A stretch of DNA of 56,411 nucleotides from Rhodobacter sp. (GCA_020250125.1 JADCEL010000045.1:1-56411), one strand, 5' to 3'; shown: positions 9,391 through 19,867, counted from the first letter of the stretch. Numbers and translations are program-made. The notes: generated by a model not told the origin, from the letters alone.

Positions 9391-10291
9391 CGCGGCCCCG
9401 GCACCCCGGCCCCGCAGCCAAGGCAGGGCAATCTGGGATCAGTTCCGCACCCACAAGGGGGCGCTGTTCGGTCTGATCGTGCTGTGCCTGCTGGTTCTGT
9501 TCGTTGTCATCGGCCCGCTGGTCTGGCAGCCGGAAAAGCTGCGCGTGGCCGAGGCGCTGAAGGTGCGCAACCTTGGCCCGTCGTGGCGCTTTCCGCTGGG
9601 CACCGATCAGCTGGGGCGCGACATGCTGTACCGGATGATGCAGGCCGGAAAGGTCTCACTCGCGGTGGGGTTCATCGCGATGATGATCGCCATCTTCGTG
9701 GGCACCACCATCGGGGTGCTGGCGGGCTATTTCCGCCCCCTCGACGGGCCGCTGATGCGCCTGACCGACATGTTCCTGGCGCTGCCGCTGGTTCCGCTTT
9801 TGCTGGTGCTGGTCATGCTGTTCCGGGACCGGATCGCAGGCTCTCTTGGGCCGGAAACGGGGGCCTTCGTTCTGATCGTCTTTGCCATTGGCATCACATC
9901 CTGGATGCAGGCGGCGCGGATCGTGCGGGGCGAGGTTCTGGCCCTGAGGGAACGCGAATATGTGCTGGCCGCGCGGTCGATCGGGGCGGCACCGCGCCGG
10001 ATCATCTTCCGGCACATCCTGCCCAACGTGATCTCGCCCGTCATGGTGGCGGCGACGCTGGGCGTGGCAGAGGCGATCATCACCGAATCGGTGCTGAGTT
10101 TCCTGGGCCTGGGCTTTCCGCCCGATTTCCCCACCTGGGGGCGGCTTCTGTATGACGGGCTGCAATACATGCAGCTTTATCCCGAACGGGTGCTGTGGCC
10201 CGGTCTGGCAATTTCGCTGACGGTGCTGGCGGTGAACTACATCGGCGACGGGCTGCGCGATGCGCTGGACCCGCGGATCCGCGGGCGCTGA
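9383..10291 (+). CDS. Peptide ABC transporter permease (DppC-like)
   Basis: This 302-residue permease is the second membrane subunit of importer 1. It has the usual N-terminal cytosolic stretch, a first membrane segment (GLIVLCLLVLFVVIGPLVW) and the motif FPLGTDQLGRDMLYRMM. The EAA loop is YVLAARSIGAAPRRIIFRHILPN (its central residues being SIGAAPRRI). The ATG at 9383 makes the eight-base overlap ATGACTGA with the previous gene, so it is preferred over an upstream ATG at 9341. It is the last gene of the importer operon and ends 15 bases before the convergent DUF3422 gene. Confidence 0.92.
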   Translation: MTDAAPAPRPRSQGRAIWDQFRTHKGALFGLIVLCLLVLFVVIGPLVWQPEKLRVAEALKVRNLGPSWRFPLGTDQLGRDMLYRMMQAGKVSLAVGFIAMMIAIFVGTTIGVLAGYFRPLDGPLMRLTDMFLALPLVPLLLVLVMLFRDRIAGSLGPETGAFVLIVFAIGITSWMQAARIVRGEVLALREREYVLAARSIGAAPRRIIFRHILPNVISPVMVAATLGVAEAIITESVLSFLGLGFPPDFPTWGRLLYDGLQYMQLYPERVLWPGLAISLTVLAVNYIGDGLRDALDPRIRGR

Positions 10292-10306
10292 GCCGCCCCT
10301 GGCCGG

Positions 10307-11590
10307 TCAGTCCATTTGGCGGCGGATGCGGCGGATGGCGGCCCAGACCAGAAGGATGACCAGCGGTGTGGCAATTGCCGTGGCCATGCCTTTGGAGATG
10401 TGCAGCCGGTCGGTCAGCGGATAGGCGGCATAAATGGCCAGATTCACCGCGTAATAGCTGATCGCCACCACCGACAGCCCCTCGACCGTGCGTTGCAGCC
10501 GCAGTTGCAGGTCTGCCCGCCTGTCCATGCTTTCCAGCAGTTTCTGGTTCTGCGCGCTGCGTTCCACATCGACGCGCGTGCGCAGCAACTCGGCGGCGCG
10601 CTGCGCGCGTTCGGCCATGCTGCGCAGCCGCGCCTCGGCCGATTTCACGGTGCGCATGGCGGGGTCGTAGCGGCGCATCATGAATTCGCCGAAGGTCTGG
10701 CGCCCCTGGATGCGGACTTCGCGCAGCACTTCGATGCGCTGGTTGACAATCGCCTCATAGGCGGCGGTCGCGCCAAAGCGGAAAGACACCTGAACAGCCT
10801 GGCTTTCCAGGTCCGCCGAGATCGACAGCAGCTCGTGCAGGGTCGCCTCGGGGGTTTGTCCGGCGCTGTCCAGGCTGCTGACAAGGGCCGACAGTTTCGG
10901 GTCGATGGCGTTCAGATGGGCTGACATGGTGCGCGCGCGCATCAGGCCCAGCATCGACATGGCGCGATAGGTTTCAATTTCGCACAGGCGCTGCACGATG
11001 CGGCCCACCCGGCGCGCGCCGGTGCCGGGGCGGACGAAAACGGCAAAGCGCATCTGGCCCGCCGGATCGATGCGGAAATCGCCTGCGACGATGGCGGCAC
11101 CATCGACCACGCGCGAACAGGCCAGGCTTTCGGGCACGAACCAGTCTTCGAGCCGCGACGTTACTTCGTCCTCGTCTTCGGGCATCACCTCGACCCGGAT
11201 CAGCAGCGACACAAGGCGTTTGCCGGGCGCGGTGGCCAGCCAGTTCTCCGGGAAGACGCGCATCTCTTCGGGGTCAAAGGGGCGCGGGCCGACACCGGGG
11301 GAAAAGGCGGTATAGGTGACAAACTCGGTATGGCTTTCCCATTTCAGCTCGTGCCGGCCGATGGTGCCGGAAAAATGCGTGGCCTCGGGCTGGGGATGCG
11401 GGCTGCCGTTACGGTCCAGCAGATCGACCAGATGGGCGCGGTCGCGGGCGCGGTCACGGTTGGCGGCATCGACCGGTTCCTTGAAGGCCAGAAACACGGC
11501 CGTGCAGGGCACCTCCAGCGCCGGGAAGGGCCGGGCGTGCAGCTCGTTCGTCAGCGGATAGCGCAGCGGATGGTCATCGATGGGCGGCAT
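10307..11590 (-). CDS. DUF3422 family membrane-anchored protein
   Basis: This 427-residue protein matches the DUF3422 family of proteobacterial proteins with unknown function. The conserved start LRYPLTNELHARPFPALEVP is present. The central part is largely soluble with helical, coiled-coil-like stretches (RSMAERAQRAAELLRTRVDV). Near the C-terminus are two hydrophobic segments (VEGLSVVAISYYAVNLAIYA and ATAIATPLVILLVWAAI), which would anchor it to the inner membrane. It is convergent with importer 1 and appears to be a single-gene unit. No biochemical role can be stated. Confidence 0.85.
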   Translation of the reverse strand: MPPIDDHPLRYPLTNELHARPFPALEVPCTAVFLAFKEPVDAANRDRARDRAHLVDLLDRNGSPHPQPEATHFSGTIGRHELKWESHTEFVTYTAFSPGVGPRPFDPEEMRVFPENWLATAPGKRLVSLLIRVEVMPEDEDEVTSRLEDWFVPESLACSRVVDGAAIVAGDFRIDPAGQMRFAVFVRPGTGARRVGRIVQRLCEIETYRAMSMLGLMRARTMSAHLNAIDPKLSALVSSLDSAGQTPEATLHELLSISADLESQAVQVSFRFGATAAYEAIVNQRIEVLREVRIQGRQTFGEFMMRRYDPAMRTVKSAEARLRSMAERAQRAAELLRTRVDVERSAQNQKLLESMDRRADLQLRLQRTVEGLSVVAISYYAVNLAIYAAYPLTDRLHISKGMATAIATPLVILLVWAAIRRIRRQMD

Positions 11591-11744
11591 GGGGGCCTCG
11601 TGGCTTTTGCCGCACCCTAGCGGGCGGGGCGCGCATGTAAACGGCCTGACGGGCCTTCTGCGCGCCTGTCTCCGGCCAACGGGCGGCGGCGGCCCGCAAG
11701 ACGCGCCGCCGGGGCGGATTACTGGGCACGGCGTGAAGGCGGGA

Positions 11745-13178
11745 TCATTCGATCATCGGAAGCAGCGCATCGATGCTTTTCTTGGCGTCGCCGTAGAACA
11801 TCCGCGTGTTTTCCTTGTAAAACAGCGGGTTCTCGATGCCCGAATAGCCGGTGCCCTGCCCGCGCTTGGACACGAACACTTGTTTCGCCTTCCAGCATTC
11901 CAGCACCGGCATCCCGGCGATGGGGCTGTTTGGGTCTTCCTGGGCCGCCGGGTTCACGATGTCGTTCGAGCCGATGACAATGGCCACGTCGGTTTCGGGG
12001 AAATCCCCGTTGATCTCGTCCATCTCCAGCACGATGTCGTAAGGCACCTTGGCTTCGGCCAGCAGCACGTTCATGTGGCCGGGCAGACGGCCTGCCACCG
12101 GGTGGATCGCAAAGCGCACCGTCTTGCCGCGCGCCCGCAGCCGCTTGGTCAGTTCCGACACCGATTGCTGCGCCTGCGCCACCGCCATGCCGTAGCCGGG
12201 GATGATGATGACGCTGTCGGCATCGTTCAGCGCCGCCGCCACCCCTTCGGCATCAATCGCAATCTGTTCGCCCGCAATTTCCATCGCCGGACCCGTGGTA
12301 TTGCCGAAGCCGCCCAGAATGACGCTGATGAAGCTGCGGTTCATCGCCTTGCACATGATGTAGCTCAGGATCGCCCCCGAAGAGCCGACAAGCGCCCCCA
12401 CAACGATCAGCAGATCGTTCGACAGCGAGAACCCGATCGCCGCCGCCGCCCAGCCGGAATAGCTGTTCAGCATCGACACAACCACGGGCATGTCCGCCCC
12501 GCCGATCCCCATGATCAGGTGATAGCCGATGAACAGCGCCGCCGCCGTCATCCCGATCAGCGCCGGCGTGGAACCGGTGTTGAGATAGACCACCAGCAGC
12601 ACCACCGAAACGAGCGCCGCCGCAGCATTAAGCACATGCCCCCCCGGCAGCTTCTTCGCCTTGCCGTCGACCTTTCCGGCCAGCTTGCCAAAGGCGATGA
12701 CCGATCCGGTGAAGGTCACCGCCCCGATGAACACGCCCAGAAAGGTTTCGACCCGCAGGATCGCCACCTCGGCCCCGCTCTTGTGCGCGATGACGCCGGC
12801 AAAGCCGCTCAGCGCATCGCGTGCCGCCTGATCCATCCCGGCCACCCGGGCCAGTTCGATATGGGTGTTGTACCCGATCAGAACGGCGGCCAGACCGACA
12901 AGCGAATGCATCGCCGCCACAAGCTGGGGCATCTCGGTCATCTGGACGCGCTGTGCCACGACCCAGCCCGCAGCCCCGCCCACCAGGATCAGCACCAGCG
13001 AGACGACCCAAAGGCTTGCCCCCGGCCCGGCCATGGTCGCGGCCACCGCCAGCGCCATGCCGACAATGCCGTACCAGACCGCGCGCTTGGCGCTTTCCTG
13101 CCCCGACAGGCCGCCCAGCGACAGGATGAACAGGATCGCGGCAACGACATAGGCCGCAATGGTGAAACCGTAGTCCAT
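11745..13178 (-). CDS. pntB: NAD(P) transhydrogenase subunit beta
   Basis: This 477-residue subunit of the proton-translocating transhydrogenase carries most of the membrane domain (dII) and the NADP-binding domain (dIII). The first about 280 residues are a run of membrane segments beginning [19 protein letters not shown]. The last about 190 residues are soluble and contain the NADP-binding signature [13 protein letters not shown] and [20 protein letters not shown]. With PntA it makes NADPH from NADH using the proton gradient. It lies 11 bases after pntA in the same operon. Length is normal for the family. Confidence 0.96.
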   Translation of the reverse strand: MDYGFTIAAYVVAAILFILSLGGLSGQESAKRAVWYGIVGMALAVAATMAGPGASLWVVSLVLILVGGAAGWVVAQRVQMTEMPQLVAAMHSLVGLAAVLIGYNTHIELARVAGMDQAARDALSGFAGVIAHKSGAEVAILRVETFLGVFIGAVTFTGSVIAFGKLAGKVDGKAKKLPGGHVLNAAAALVSVVLLVVYLNTGSTPALIGMTAAALFIGYHLIMGIGGADMPVVVSMLNSYSGWAAAAIGFSLSNDLLIVVGALVGSSGAILSYIMCKAMNRSFISVILGGFGNTTGPAMEIAGEQIAIDAEGVAAALNDADSVIIIPGYGMAVAQAQQSVSELTKRLRARGKTVRFAIHPVAGRLPGHMNVLLAEAKVPYDIVLEMDEINGDFPETDVAIVIGSNDIVNPAAQEDPNSPIAGMPVLECWKAKQVFVSKRGQGTGYSGIENPLFYKENTRMFYGDAKKSIDALLPMIE

Positions 13179-13189
13179 CGCGCGCCCCC

Positions 13190-14767
13190 TTACGACTTCT
13201 GAAACATGGCAAGCATCCTGCGTGTCACAAGGAAGCCGCCAAAGATGTTCACCCCCGCCATCAGCACCGACAGCGCGGCCAGGATCACCACAAGCCAGCT
13301 TCCCGAGCCGATCTGCATCAGCGCGCCCAGGATGATGATCGAGGATATGGCATTCGTGACCGCCATCAGCGGCGTATGCAGGCTGTGGCTGACATTCCAG
13401 ATCACCTGGAAGCCGACAAAGCAGGACAGCACGAAGACAATGAAATGGCTCATGAAGCCGGGCGGGGCGACATAGCCCACCCCCAGCATCAGCGCACCGC
13501 CCACCGCCAGCAGCGCTACCTGGTTGCGCGTCTGTTTGCGGAAGGCCGCCACCTCCTGCGCGCGCTTTTCCGCCGGGGTCAGCTCTTTCGGCTTTTCCTT
13601 GGGCCTGGCGGCGGCAATGGCGGCCACCTTGGGCGGTGGCGGCGGGAAGGTGATGGCCCCGGCATGGGTGACGGTCGCCCCCCGGATCACGTCATCCTCC
13701 ATGTTCTGCACCAGAACGCCGTCCTTGTCCGGCGTCAGGTCGGCCAGCATGTGGCGGATGTTGGTGGCATAAAGCGTACTGGCCTGCGCCGCCATGCGGC
13801 TGGGGAAATCGGTATAGCCGACGATGGTCACGCCATTGTCTGTGACAATCTTCTGGTCGGGCACGGTCAGGTCACAGTTGCCGCCGCGTTCCGCCGCAAG
13901 GTCGATGATGACCGAGCCGGGCTTCATGATCTTCACCATGTCTTCGGTCCACAGCTTTGGCGCGGGCCGGCCGGGGATCAGGGCGGTGGTGATGACGATG
14001 TCCATTTCGGGCGCAAGTTCGCGGAACTTCGCCAGCTGCTTTTCGCGGAATTCGGGGGAAGAGGGCGCGGCATAGCCGCCGGTTGCCGCCCCGTCCTGCG
14101 AGGCCTCGAACTCCAGAAAGACGAAATTCGCGCCCATCGATTCGATCTGTTCGGCCACTTCGGGCCGCACGTCGAAGGCATAGGTGATGGCCCCGAGGCT
14201 GGTCGCGGTGCCGATGGCGGCCAGACCGGCCACGCCCGCGCCCACGACCAGCACCCTGGCGGGGGGCACCTTGCCCGCCGCTGTCACCTGACCGGTGAAG
14301 AAGCGGCCAAAGTTGTTGCCCGCCTCGATCACCGCGCGGTAGCCCGCGATATTGGCCATGGACGACAGCGCATCCATCTTCTGCGCGCGGGAAATGCGGG
14401 GCACCATGTCCATCGCGATGGCGGTGGCGCCACGGTTCTTGACCTGGTCCAGCAGGTCTGCGTTCTGCGCAGGCCAGAAAAAGGAAATCAGCGTCTGCCC
14501 GTCGCGCAGCATCTGCGCCTCGGACGGCTCGGGCCCCCGCACCTTGACGATGACATCGGCAAGGGTGAAGACCGACTGCGCATCGGGCACCACGGTCACG
14601 CCTGCGGCGGCATAGGCAGCATCGGAAAATCCGGCTTTCGCCCCTGCCCCGCTTTCGATCAGGCAGGCATGGCCCAGCTTTTGCAACTGCAGGGCCGACT
14701 CGGGCGTCAGGGCGACGCGCGCCTCGCCTTCGAAAATCTCTTTCGGTGCGCCGATCTTCACAGTCAT
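13190..14767 (-). CDS. pntA: NAD(P) transhydrogenase subunit alpha (fused form)
   Basis: This 525-residue protein joins the NAD-binding domain dI (residues about 1-380) to the short membrane part (about 415-525), as in the fused enterobacterial type and unlike the split PntAA/PntAB form. Visible features are the N-terminal [20 protein letters not shown], the nucleotide motif [15 protein letters not shown] near residues 172-186 and a flexible linker rich in proline, lysine and glutamate. After the linker come hydrophobic segments such as [18 protein letters not shown]. It is the first gene of the pntAB operon. The promoter should lie in 14768-14902, but no clear boxes were identified. Confidence 0.96.
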   Translation of the reverse strand: MTVKIGAPKEIFEGEARVALTPESALQLQKLGHACLIESGAGAKAGFSDAAYAAAGVTVVPDAQSVFTLADVIVKVRGPEPSEAQMLRDGQTLISFFWPAQNADLLDQVKNRGATAIAMDMVPRISRAQKMDALSSMANIAGYRAVIEAGNNFGRFFTGQVTAAGKVPPARVLVVGAGVAGLAAIGTATSLGAITYAFDVRPEVAEQIESMGANFVFLEFEASQDGAATGGYAAPSSPEFREKQLAKFRELAPEMDIVITTALIPGRPAPKLWTEDMVKIMKPGSVIIDLAAERGGNCDLTVPDQKIVTDNGVTIVGYTDFPSRMAAQASTLYATNIRHMLADLTPDKDGVLVQNMEDDVIRGATVTHAGAITFPPPPPKVAAIAAARPKEKPKELTPAEKRAQEVAAFRKQTRNQVALLAVGGALMLGVGYVAPPGFMSHFIVFVLSCFVGFQVIWNVSHSLHTPLMAVTNAISSIIILGALMQIGSGSWLVVILAALSVLMAGVNIFGGFLVTRRMLAMFQKS

Positions 14768-14902
14768 CCCCCTGTCTGAAGGCCGTCATGACCGCCGTCG
14801 GGCGGGCCGGACAGATGTATCGGTGGTCTGCTGCATAGCGCAACATTATTTCTTCTGGAACCCGCTGCTTTCCGGCAGATCCCGGCCCGACTGTTGTTCC
14901 CG

Positions 14903-15373
14903 CTACAGCCAGCGGCGGGTCTGCGCCGCATACCGGTCAAAGGCCGCGCCGAAAACGGCCCGCAGCACCGCCTCTTCCCCCAGGATGAACCGCTGTGTGA
15001 TGACACGAACGAACACCGGCACCAGCAGCAGCGATGCCGCGTCCCACCACAGGGCCGCGCCCGCAAGGACCATGGCATCGGCCAGATAGATCGGGTTGCG
15101 CGACAGGCGGTAGATGCCGGTATCAATCATCGCGACCGGCGTTTCGCGCGGCAGGACCGTGGTGCGGTGCCGCCGGAATTCCAGCAGGGCAAGGGCGAAG
15201 ACGGCAAGGGCAAGAAAACCCAGCACGGCCCCGGCCATCAGGCCCGGACGGCCCGCATCGATCAGCGGCAGGTGGCGCGCCTGCACCCAGGCAAGGCCAA
15301 GGAACAGCAAAAGCCAGGTGGGCGGGCTTTCCCACTGGCGCAGAAGACGGTGACGGGGGGGCTGCCGGCGCAT
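14903..15373 (-). CDS. Small membrane methyltransferase-family protein (isoprenylcysteine methyltransferase-like)
   Basis: From the preferred start at 15373 (MRRQPPRHR) this is a 156-residue integral membrane protein with about four hydrophobic segments. The segment TGIYRLSRNPIYLADAMVLA is the hallmark SAM-binding region of the isoprenylcysteine/phospholipid methyltransferase superfamily, and the C-terminal RFILGEEAVLRAVFGAAFDR also fits. The substrate is unknown. The alternative ATG at 15409 would add 12 residues without family similarity. It is divergent from kynU and 135 bp upstream of pntA on the same strand. Confidence 0.75.
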   Translation of the reverse strand: MRRQPPRHRLLRQWESPPTWLLLFLGLAWVQARHLPLIDAGRPGLMAGAVLGFLALAVFALALLEFRRHRTTVLPRETPVAMIDTGIYRLSRNPIYLADAMVLAGAALWWDAASLLLVPVFVRVITQRFILGEEAVLRAVFGAAFDRYAAQTRRWL

Positions 15374-15485
15374 GCCTGACGGCGTCTCACAGCGGCGCAA
15401 GGCCGGCAAGCCGCCGCGCGCACGCGCACCCCGCGCCTTTCAAATCGCACACAAGGGCGATAGCCTGCGCATCAGGGAGGCCATG

Positions 15486-16679
15486 ATGACCGATTTTGCC
15501 GCGACCCGCGCCCAGTTCCACCTGCCCGACGGGATCATCTATCTTGACGGAAACTCGCTTGGCCCCCTGCCAAAGGCGGCGGCGGGCCGGGTGGCCCGTG
15601 CCGTGACCGAAGAATGGGGCAATCTGCTGATCACCGGCTGGAACAAGGCGGGCTGGATGGACCAGCCCATCCGCCTGGGCAACCGCATTGCCCGGCTGAT
15701 CGGGGCAGCGCCGGGCACGGTCGTGCTGGGCGACACGCTGTCCATCAAGGTCTATCAGGCGCTGGCCTCGGCGCTGGAAATGAACCCGGCGCGCCGCGTG
15801 ATCCTGTCGGATACGGGCAACTTCCCGTCCGACCTTTACATGGCGCAGGGGCTGTGCCGCACGCTGGGTGATGGCTATGTGCTGAAAACCGTGGCCCCCG
15901 AAGAGGTGGACCGCGCGATTGACAAGACGGTCGCGGCCACACTTCTGACCGAGGTCGATTACCGCACCGGGCGCAGGCATGACATGGCAGCGATCACCGC
16001 AAAGGCCCATGCGGCGGGCGCGCTGACGGTGTGGGACCTTGCCCATTCGGCGGGCGCGCTGCCGGTGGACCTTGCCGGGACGGCGGCCGATTTCGCGGTC
16101 GGCTGCACCTACAAATACCTCAATTCCGGCCCCGGCGGCCCCGCCTTCATCTATGTGGCCCCACGCCATGCCGATGTGGCCCGCCCGGCGCTGTCGGGCT
16201 GGCTGGGGCATGAGGAACCCTTTGCCTTTGACCTGACCTACCGCCCCGGCGGCGGCATTGAACGGATGCGCGTCGGCACGCCGCCGGTGCTGCAACTGGC
16301 GGCACTGGAGGCATCGCTGGATATCTGGGACAGCGTATCGATGGCCGATGTGCGCGCCCGCTCGATCGACCTGACCGAGCAGTTTGTGCGCGGGGTGGAA
16401 GCGGCCTGTCCGGCGCTGGTGCTGGCCAGCCCGCGCGATCCGGCCCGGCGCGGCAGCCAGATCAGCTTTCGCCACCCGCAAGGCTATGCGATCATGCAGG
16501 CGCTGATCGCGCGCGGCGTGATCGGCGATTTCCGCGCGCCGGACATCCTGCGCTTTGGCTTCACGCCGCTTTACACCACCCATGCCGATGTGACCGGCGC
16601 GGTGCGGGTGCTGGCCGAGGTGATGGCAAAGACCCTGTGGGACCGGCCCGAATACAAGATGCGCGCGCGCGTGACCTGA
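15486..16679 (+). CDS. kynU: Kynureninase
   Basis: This 397-residue PLP enzyme cleaves kynurenine to anthranilate and alanine. Diagnostic motifs are IIYLDGNSLGPLP near the start, DLAHSAGALPVDL for the cofactor region, and VGCTYKYLNSGPGGPAF, where Lys210 is the PLP-binding lysine. The ATG at 15486 is preferred over the adjacent ATG at 15483 because it sits about six bases from the ribosome-binding site AGGGAGG (15474-15480). Length is near the bacterial norm. The tryptophan dioxygenase gene follows after about 97 bases. Together they feed anthranilate to the CoA-dependent cluster at 26189-37765. Confidence 0.95.
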   Translation: MTDFAATRAQFHLPDGIIYLDGNSLGPLPKAAAGRVARAVTEEWGNLLITGWNKAGWMDQPIRLGNRIARLIGAAPGTVVLGDTLSIKVYQALASALEMNPARRVILSDTGNFPSDLYMAQGLCRTLGDGYVLKTVAPEEVDRAIDKTVAATLLTEVDYRTGRRHDMAAITAKAHAAGALTVWDLAHSAGALPVDLAGTAADFAVGCTYKYLNSGPGGPAFIYVAPRHADVARPALSGWLGHEEPFAFDLTYRPGGGIERMRVGTPPVLQLAALEASLDIWDSVSMADVRARSIDLTEQFVRGVEAACPALVLASPRDPARRGSQISFRHPQGYAIMQALIARGVIGDFRAPDILRFGFTPLYTTHADVTGAVRVLAEVMAKTLWDRPEYKMRARVT

Positions 16680-16776
16680 AAGGGATGCCGATGCTGACAT
16701 GCTGCGCGCAGACCGGGCAAGCCGGGGGTTCCGAAACCTTCTGCCGGGGCTGCACAAAGATACCTGGCCTTGACCC

Positions 16777-17613
16777 ATGACCGAACCCTATGATCCTTCG
16801 CGCGAAGGTGCGCAGATGGCCTTTGACGGGCGCATGTCCTATGGCGATTATCTGCGGATCGACAGCATCCTGGGCGCGCAGCATCTTCTGACCGGCGCGC
16901 ATGACGAGATGCTGTTCATCATCCAGCACCAGACATCGGAACTGTGGATGCGGCTGGCCCTGCACGAGATTGACGCGGCGCGCGCGGCCATTGCCGAAGA
17001 CCGGCTGCGCCCGGCGTTCAAGCTTCTGTCCCGCGTCGCACGCATCTTCGAGCAGTTGAACAACGCCTGGGATGTGCTGCGCACGATGACACCGTCGGAT
17101 TACACGCGGTTCCGCGACGGGCTGGGGCAATCGTCCGGCTTTCAGTCCTGGCAGTACCGGCTGATTGAATATGCGGTGGGCAACCGCAATGCCGCAATGC
17201 TGCGCCCGCACGCGCACCGCCCCGACCTGCTGGCCCGGCTGGAGGCGGAGCTTGCCCGACCGTCCCTTTATGACGAGGCGCTGCGCCATCTGGCCCGTGC
17301 CGGGTTGCCGGTGCCGGGGGCGGTGCTGAGGCGCGACGTCTCGCGCCCCTGGGAAGTCAACGCAGAGGTGCAGGCGGTCTGGACCGCAGTCTACTGCGAT
17401 CCGCAGGCGCATTGGGAAGCCTATGAGCTGGCGGAAAAACTGGTGGATTTCGAGGATTACTTCCGCCGCTGGCGTTTCAATCACGTCACCACGGTGGAAC
17501 GCGTGATCGGGCTGAAGCGCGGCACGGGGGGGACGGGGGGTGTCAGCTACCTGCGGCGCATGCTGGAGGTGGAACTGTTTCCCGAACTTTGGCGGCTGCG
17601 CACGGAATTGTAG
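16777..17613 (+). CDS. kynA: Tryptophan 2,3-dioxygenase
   Basis: This 278-residue haem enzyme oxidises L-tryptophan to N-formylkynurenine. Conserved blocks are [19 protein letters not shown], then [19 protein letters not shown] with the distal haem-pocket histidine. Later blocks are [20 protein letters not shown] and [14 protein letters not shown] with the haem-ligand histidine, followed by a glycine-rich [15 protein letters not shown]. Length matches bacterial enzymes. It lies downstream of kynU and probably shares its transcript. No dedicated kynB is adjacent. The best formamidase candidate in the window is the cyclase-family gene at 46942-47733. Confidence 0.96.
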   Translation: MTEPYDPSREGAQMAFDGRMSYGDYLRIDSILGAQHLLTGAHDEMLFIIQHQTSELWMRLALHEIDAARAAIAEDRLRPAFKLLSRVARIFEQLNNAWDVLRTMTPSDYTRFRDGLGQSSGFQSWQYRLIEYAVGNRNAAMLRPHAHRPDLLARLEAELARPSLYDEALRHLARAGLPVPGAVLRRDVSRPWEVNAEVQAVWTAVYCDPQAHWEAYELAEKLVDFEDYFRRWRFNHVTTVERVIGLKRGTGGTGGVSYLRRMLEVELFPELWRLRTEL

Positions 17614-17719
17614 GGCGGTGCCGGTGACATGGGGCTTTGACCGCGTGCGGCGCCGGCGCTAAACTGGCGCAAGGGCAGGCGGTTGCCCAGCCGGGCACCG
17701 CAAAGGGAAGAAACTGCGC

Positions 17720-18505
17720 ATGACGCCATCCTTGTTCCGGCTTCTTGCCGCTGCGGCGGCGATGGCGCTGCTGGCGGGCTGCATGAGCGATCACGCGCTG
17801 ATCAAGGCCGGGCTGGCCGAGCCGCCCGCGCCGAAGATCGATGATGCGGCCTATGTGGCCCGGCAGGACGGCAGCTTTGCCCTGCCGGCGATTCCGCTGG
17901 AAAAACTGCCCGCAGAATACCGGCGCCAGACAATCTACTACCCGTCGGAAGAGGCACCGGGCACGGTCATCGTGAACCCCGCCGCGCGGCACCTTTATCT
18001 GATCACCGGCAACAATACCGCCGTGCGCTATGGCATATCGGTGGGCAAGTCCGGCTTTGAGTGGTCGGGGGTTGCCGCCGTGACCGGCCGCAGGGCCTGG
18101 CCCACATGGACACCGCCGCCCGAGATGATCGAGCGCACGCCGGAACTGGCCAGGTGGGAAAAGGGCCAGCCGGGCGGGCCGACCAATCCGCTGGGCGCAC
18201 GCGCGCTGTATCTGACGACGGATGGCATCGATTACGGCTACCGCATTCACGGCACGCCGGAATGGCAGTCGATCGGCCGCAATGCCTCGTCGGGATGCAT
18301 CCGGATGATCAATCAGGACATCATCGATCTGTACAGCCGGGTGCCGGACGGCGCGAAGGTGGTCGTCCTGACACGGGACGGGCAGATGCCCACCGGCCTG
18401 ACCCTGCCCCCGCCCCCACCCCCGCCGAAGAAGGTGGTGACGGCGACCGAACCGGAAGATGCACCGCCCCTTGAGCGGCCAACCCCGGTTTCCGGCCCGG
18501 TCTGA
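17720..18505 (+). CDS. L,D-transpeptidase lipoprotein (YkuD/ErfK family)
   Basis: This 261-residue exported protein has a lipobox (LLAGC, lipidated Cys21), so it should be anchored to a membrane in the periplasm. The YkuD catalytic domain spans roughly residues 80-235. It has the active-site histidine His177 (IHGTPEW) and the motif NASSGCIRM with nucleophile Cys193. Such enzymes form 3-3 peptidoglycan cross-links or attach proteins to peptidoglycan. The C-terminal tail is proline-rich and probably disordered. It stands alone, about 106 bases after kynA. The ribosome-binding site is weak (AAGGGAAGAAA). Confidence 0.9.
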   Translation: MTPSLFRLLAAAAAMALLAGCMSDHALIKAGLAEPPAPKIDDAAYVARQDGSFALPAIPLEKLPAEYRRQTIYYPSEEAPGTVIVNPAARHLYLITGNNTAVRYGISVGKSGFEWSGVAAVTGRRAWPTWTPPPEMIERTPELARWEKGQPGGPTNPLGARALYLTTDGIDYGYRIHGTPEWQSIGRNASSGCIRMINQDIIDLYSRVPDGAKVVVLTRDGQMPTGLTLPPPPPPPKKVVTATEPEDAPPLERPTPVSGPV

Positions 18506-18569
18506 CATCTGTCAGGGGCGTGCAGATGCCGTCGCCACGACGGTCGCCACGACGGGCGGCGGCCTTGCA
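18506..18569. repeat. Short convergent gap with a 12-bp tandem duplication
   Basis: The unit GTCGCCACGACG occurs twice in direct tandem (18531-18542 and 18543-18554) between two convergent genes. A weak 6-bp stem (CATCTG at 18506-18511 with CAGATG at 18523-18528) could help end transcription, but no T-run follows. Confidence 0.6.
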
Positions 18570-19343
18570 TCAGGCGCTTTTGCGGGCCGGGATTGCGCGT
18601 TTGGACCATGCCATGACGGCATCCCCGAACGCCGTGAACAGCGGGCGCGACACCGGATCGTCCGCCGCATTCCATTCCGGATGCCATTGCACGGACAGGG
18701 TAAACCCCGGCGCATCGCGGACATGCAGCGCCTCGGCCGTACCATCGGGGGCGACACCGTCGATCACGATGCGCGGGCCGGGGCGGTTGATGCCCTGTCC
18801 GTGCAGCGAATTGGTCATCACCTCCTGCGCGCCCATCAGGCGGTGAAAGACGCCACCGGGGGTAAAGCGCACGGCATGGCGCAGGGCGAACTTTTCCTCC
18901 AGCGTGCCGTCGGGCGGCATCCGGTGATTCATCCGGCCCGGAAGATCACGGATTTCCGGGTGCAGGGTGCCGCCCATGGCAACATTCACTTCCTGAAAGC
19001 CACGGCAAATCCCCAGGAAGGGCTGGCCCCGCTCCACGCAGGCGCGCACCAGCGGCAGGGTGATGGCATCGCGGCCGCGGTCGAAACAGCCATGGGCTTC
19101 GGTCTCTGCCTCGCCGTATTCCGCAGGGTGGACGTTGGGGCGCCCCCCGGTCAGAAGAAAGCCGTCACACAGATCAAGAAGGTCCGACAGCGACACAAAG
19201 CGCGGGTCGGACGGAATGATGACCGGCAGGCAGCCCGCCACCTCGGCCACGGCCTGGCTGTTCATCGTGCCGCCCGCGTGAACGGGGTAGCTTTCGTTCA
19301 ACAGGTTCATGTTGCCGATGATGCCGACGACAGGGCGCTTCAT
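18570..19343 (-). CDS. Gamma-glutamyl-GABA hydrolase-like class I amidotransferase (Peptidase C26)
   Basis: This 257-residue protein has the class I glutamine amidotransferase fold and is closest in style to PuuD-type gamma-glutamyl hydrolases. The nucleophile Cys113 lies in FLGICRGFQEVN, and the rest of the triad is His221 and Glu223 in SVQWHPEW. The N-terminus RPVVGIIGNMN and GFLLTGGRPNVHPAEYG also fit PuuD relatives. These enzymes release glutamate from gamma-glutamyl amides in the cytosol. No other polyamine genes are adjacent, so the true substrate is open. Confidence 0.88.
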   Translation of the reverse strand: MKRPVVGIIGNMNLLNESYPVHAGGTMNSQAVAEVAGCLPVIIPSDPRFVSLSDLLDLCDGFLLTGGRPNVHPAEYGEAETEAHGCFDRGRDAITLPLVRACVERGQPFLGICRGFQEVNVAMGGTLHPEIRDLPGRMNHRMPPDGTLEEKFALRHAVRFTPGGVFHRLMGAQEVMTNSLHGQGINRPGPRIVIDGVAPDGTAEALHVRDAPGFTLSVQWHPEWNAADDPVSRPLFTAFGDAVMAWSKRAIPARKSA

Positions 19344-19867
19344 GGCCGGTTCCTTCCGCGATCATCAAAGTGTAACAGGTAATCTGGCGGGGTGAAGGCC
19401 CATGGACAAGGCTGTTGGCGGTGCCTGTGGCAAATGCCCGCCAAATCACCGCACCCGCCCTGCCGGGGCCGCAGGCCGGACGGCGCTGCGCCCCTGACGC
19501 AAACGCCAGCGCCTCCTGGCTTGCACGCGGTGGCACACCGCCCGGTAAGGGCCGGGTACCCGCGCAAGGCCCTGCGCAGCCCGCTACCGGCCAAGCGGGC
19601 GGGCGAAGGCGGTTCCCTGCCCGGAACCGCGCCGGCCATTGCCCCCACCCCAATGACGCACCCGGCATATGGCGGCTGGCGCAGGCGACATTCCCCAGGC
19701 CCGCCGGATAAAGCCCGTGACATCCGGGACGGGCAAGGCGAAACTGGCGCGGCCCGTGCCGGGGCAGGACGGACAGGCAGGCGGCGGTGCCGGAACGCCC
19801 CCCGGCCTGCGCGGCGGTCGTCGGGGGGCCGCAGCGACGGCAGGACGGTTCAGGACAGGACAGGCGC
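19344..19867. other. Gene-free GC-rich gap with short hairpins
   Basis: This 524-bp stretch holds no supportable gene. Long frames exist only because of high GC, and none has family motifs or a good ribosome-binding site. I see short inverted repeats, such as GCCCGT (19713-19718) with ACGGGC (19729-19734), and a cluster of CAGGAC units just before the next gene. It must contain the promoters for the hydrolase gene (leftward) and the phosphotransacetylase gene (rightward). Confidence 0.6.

Noticed and set aside
11580-13202. Long open frame opposite pntB
   Set aside because: It is the antisense shadow of a well-conserved membrane protein, rich in Arg/His/Gly, with no family motifs.
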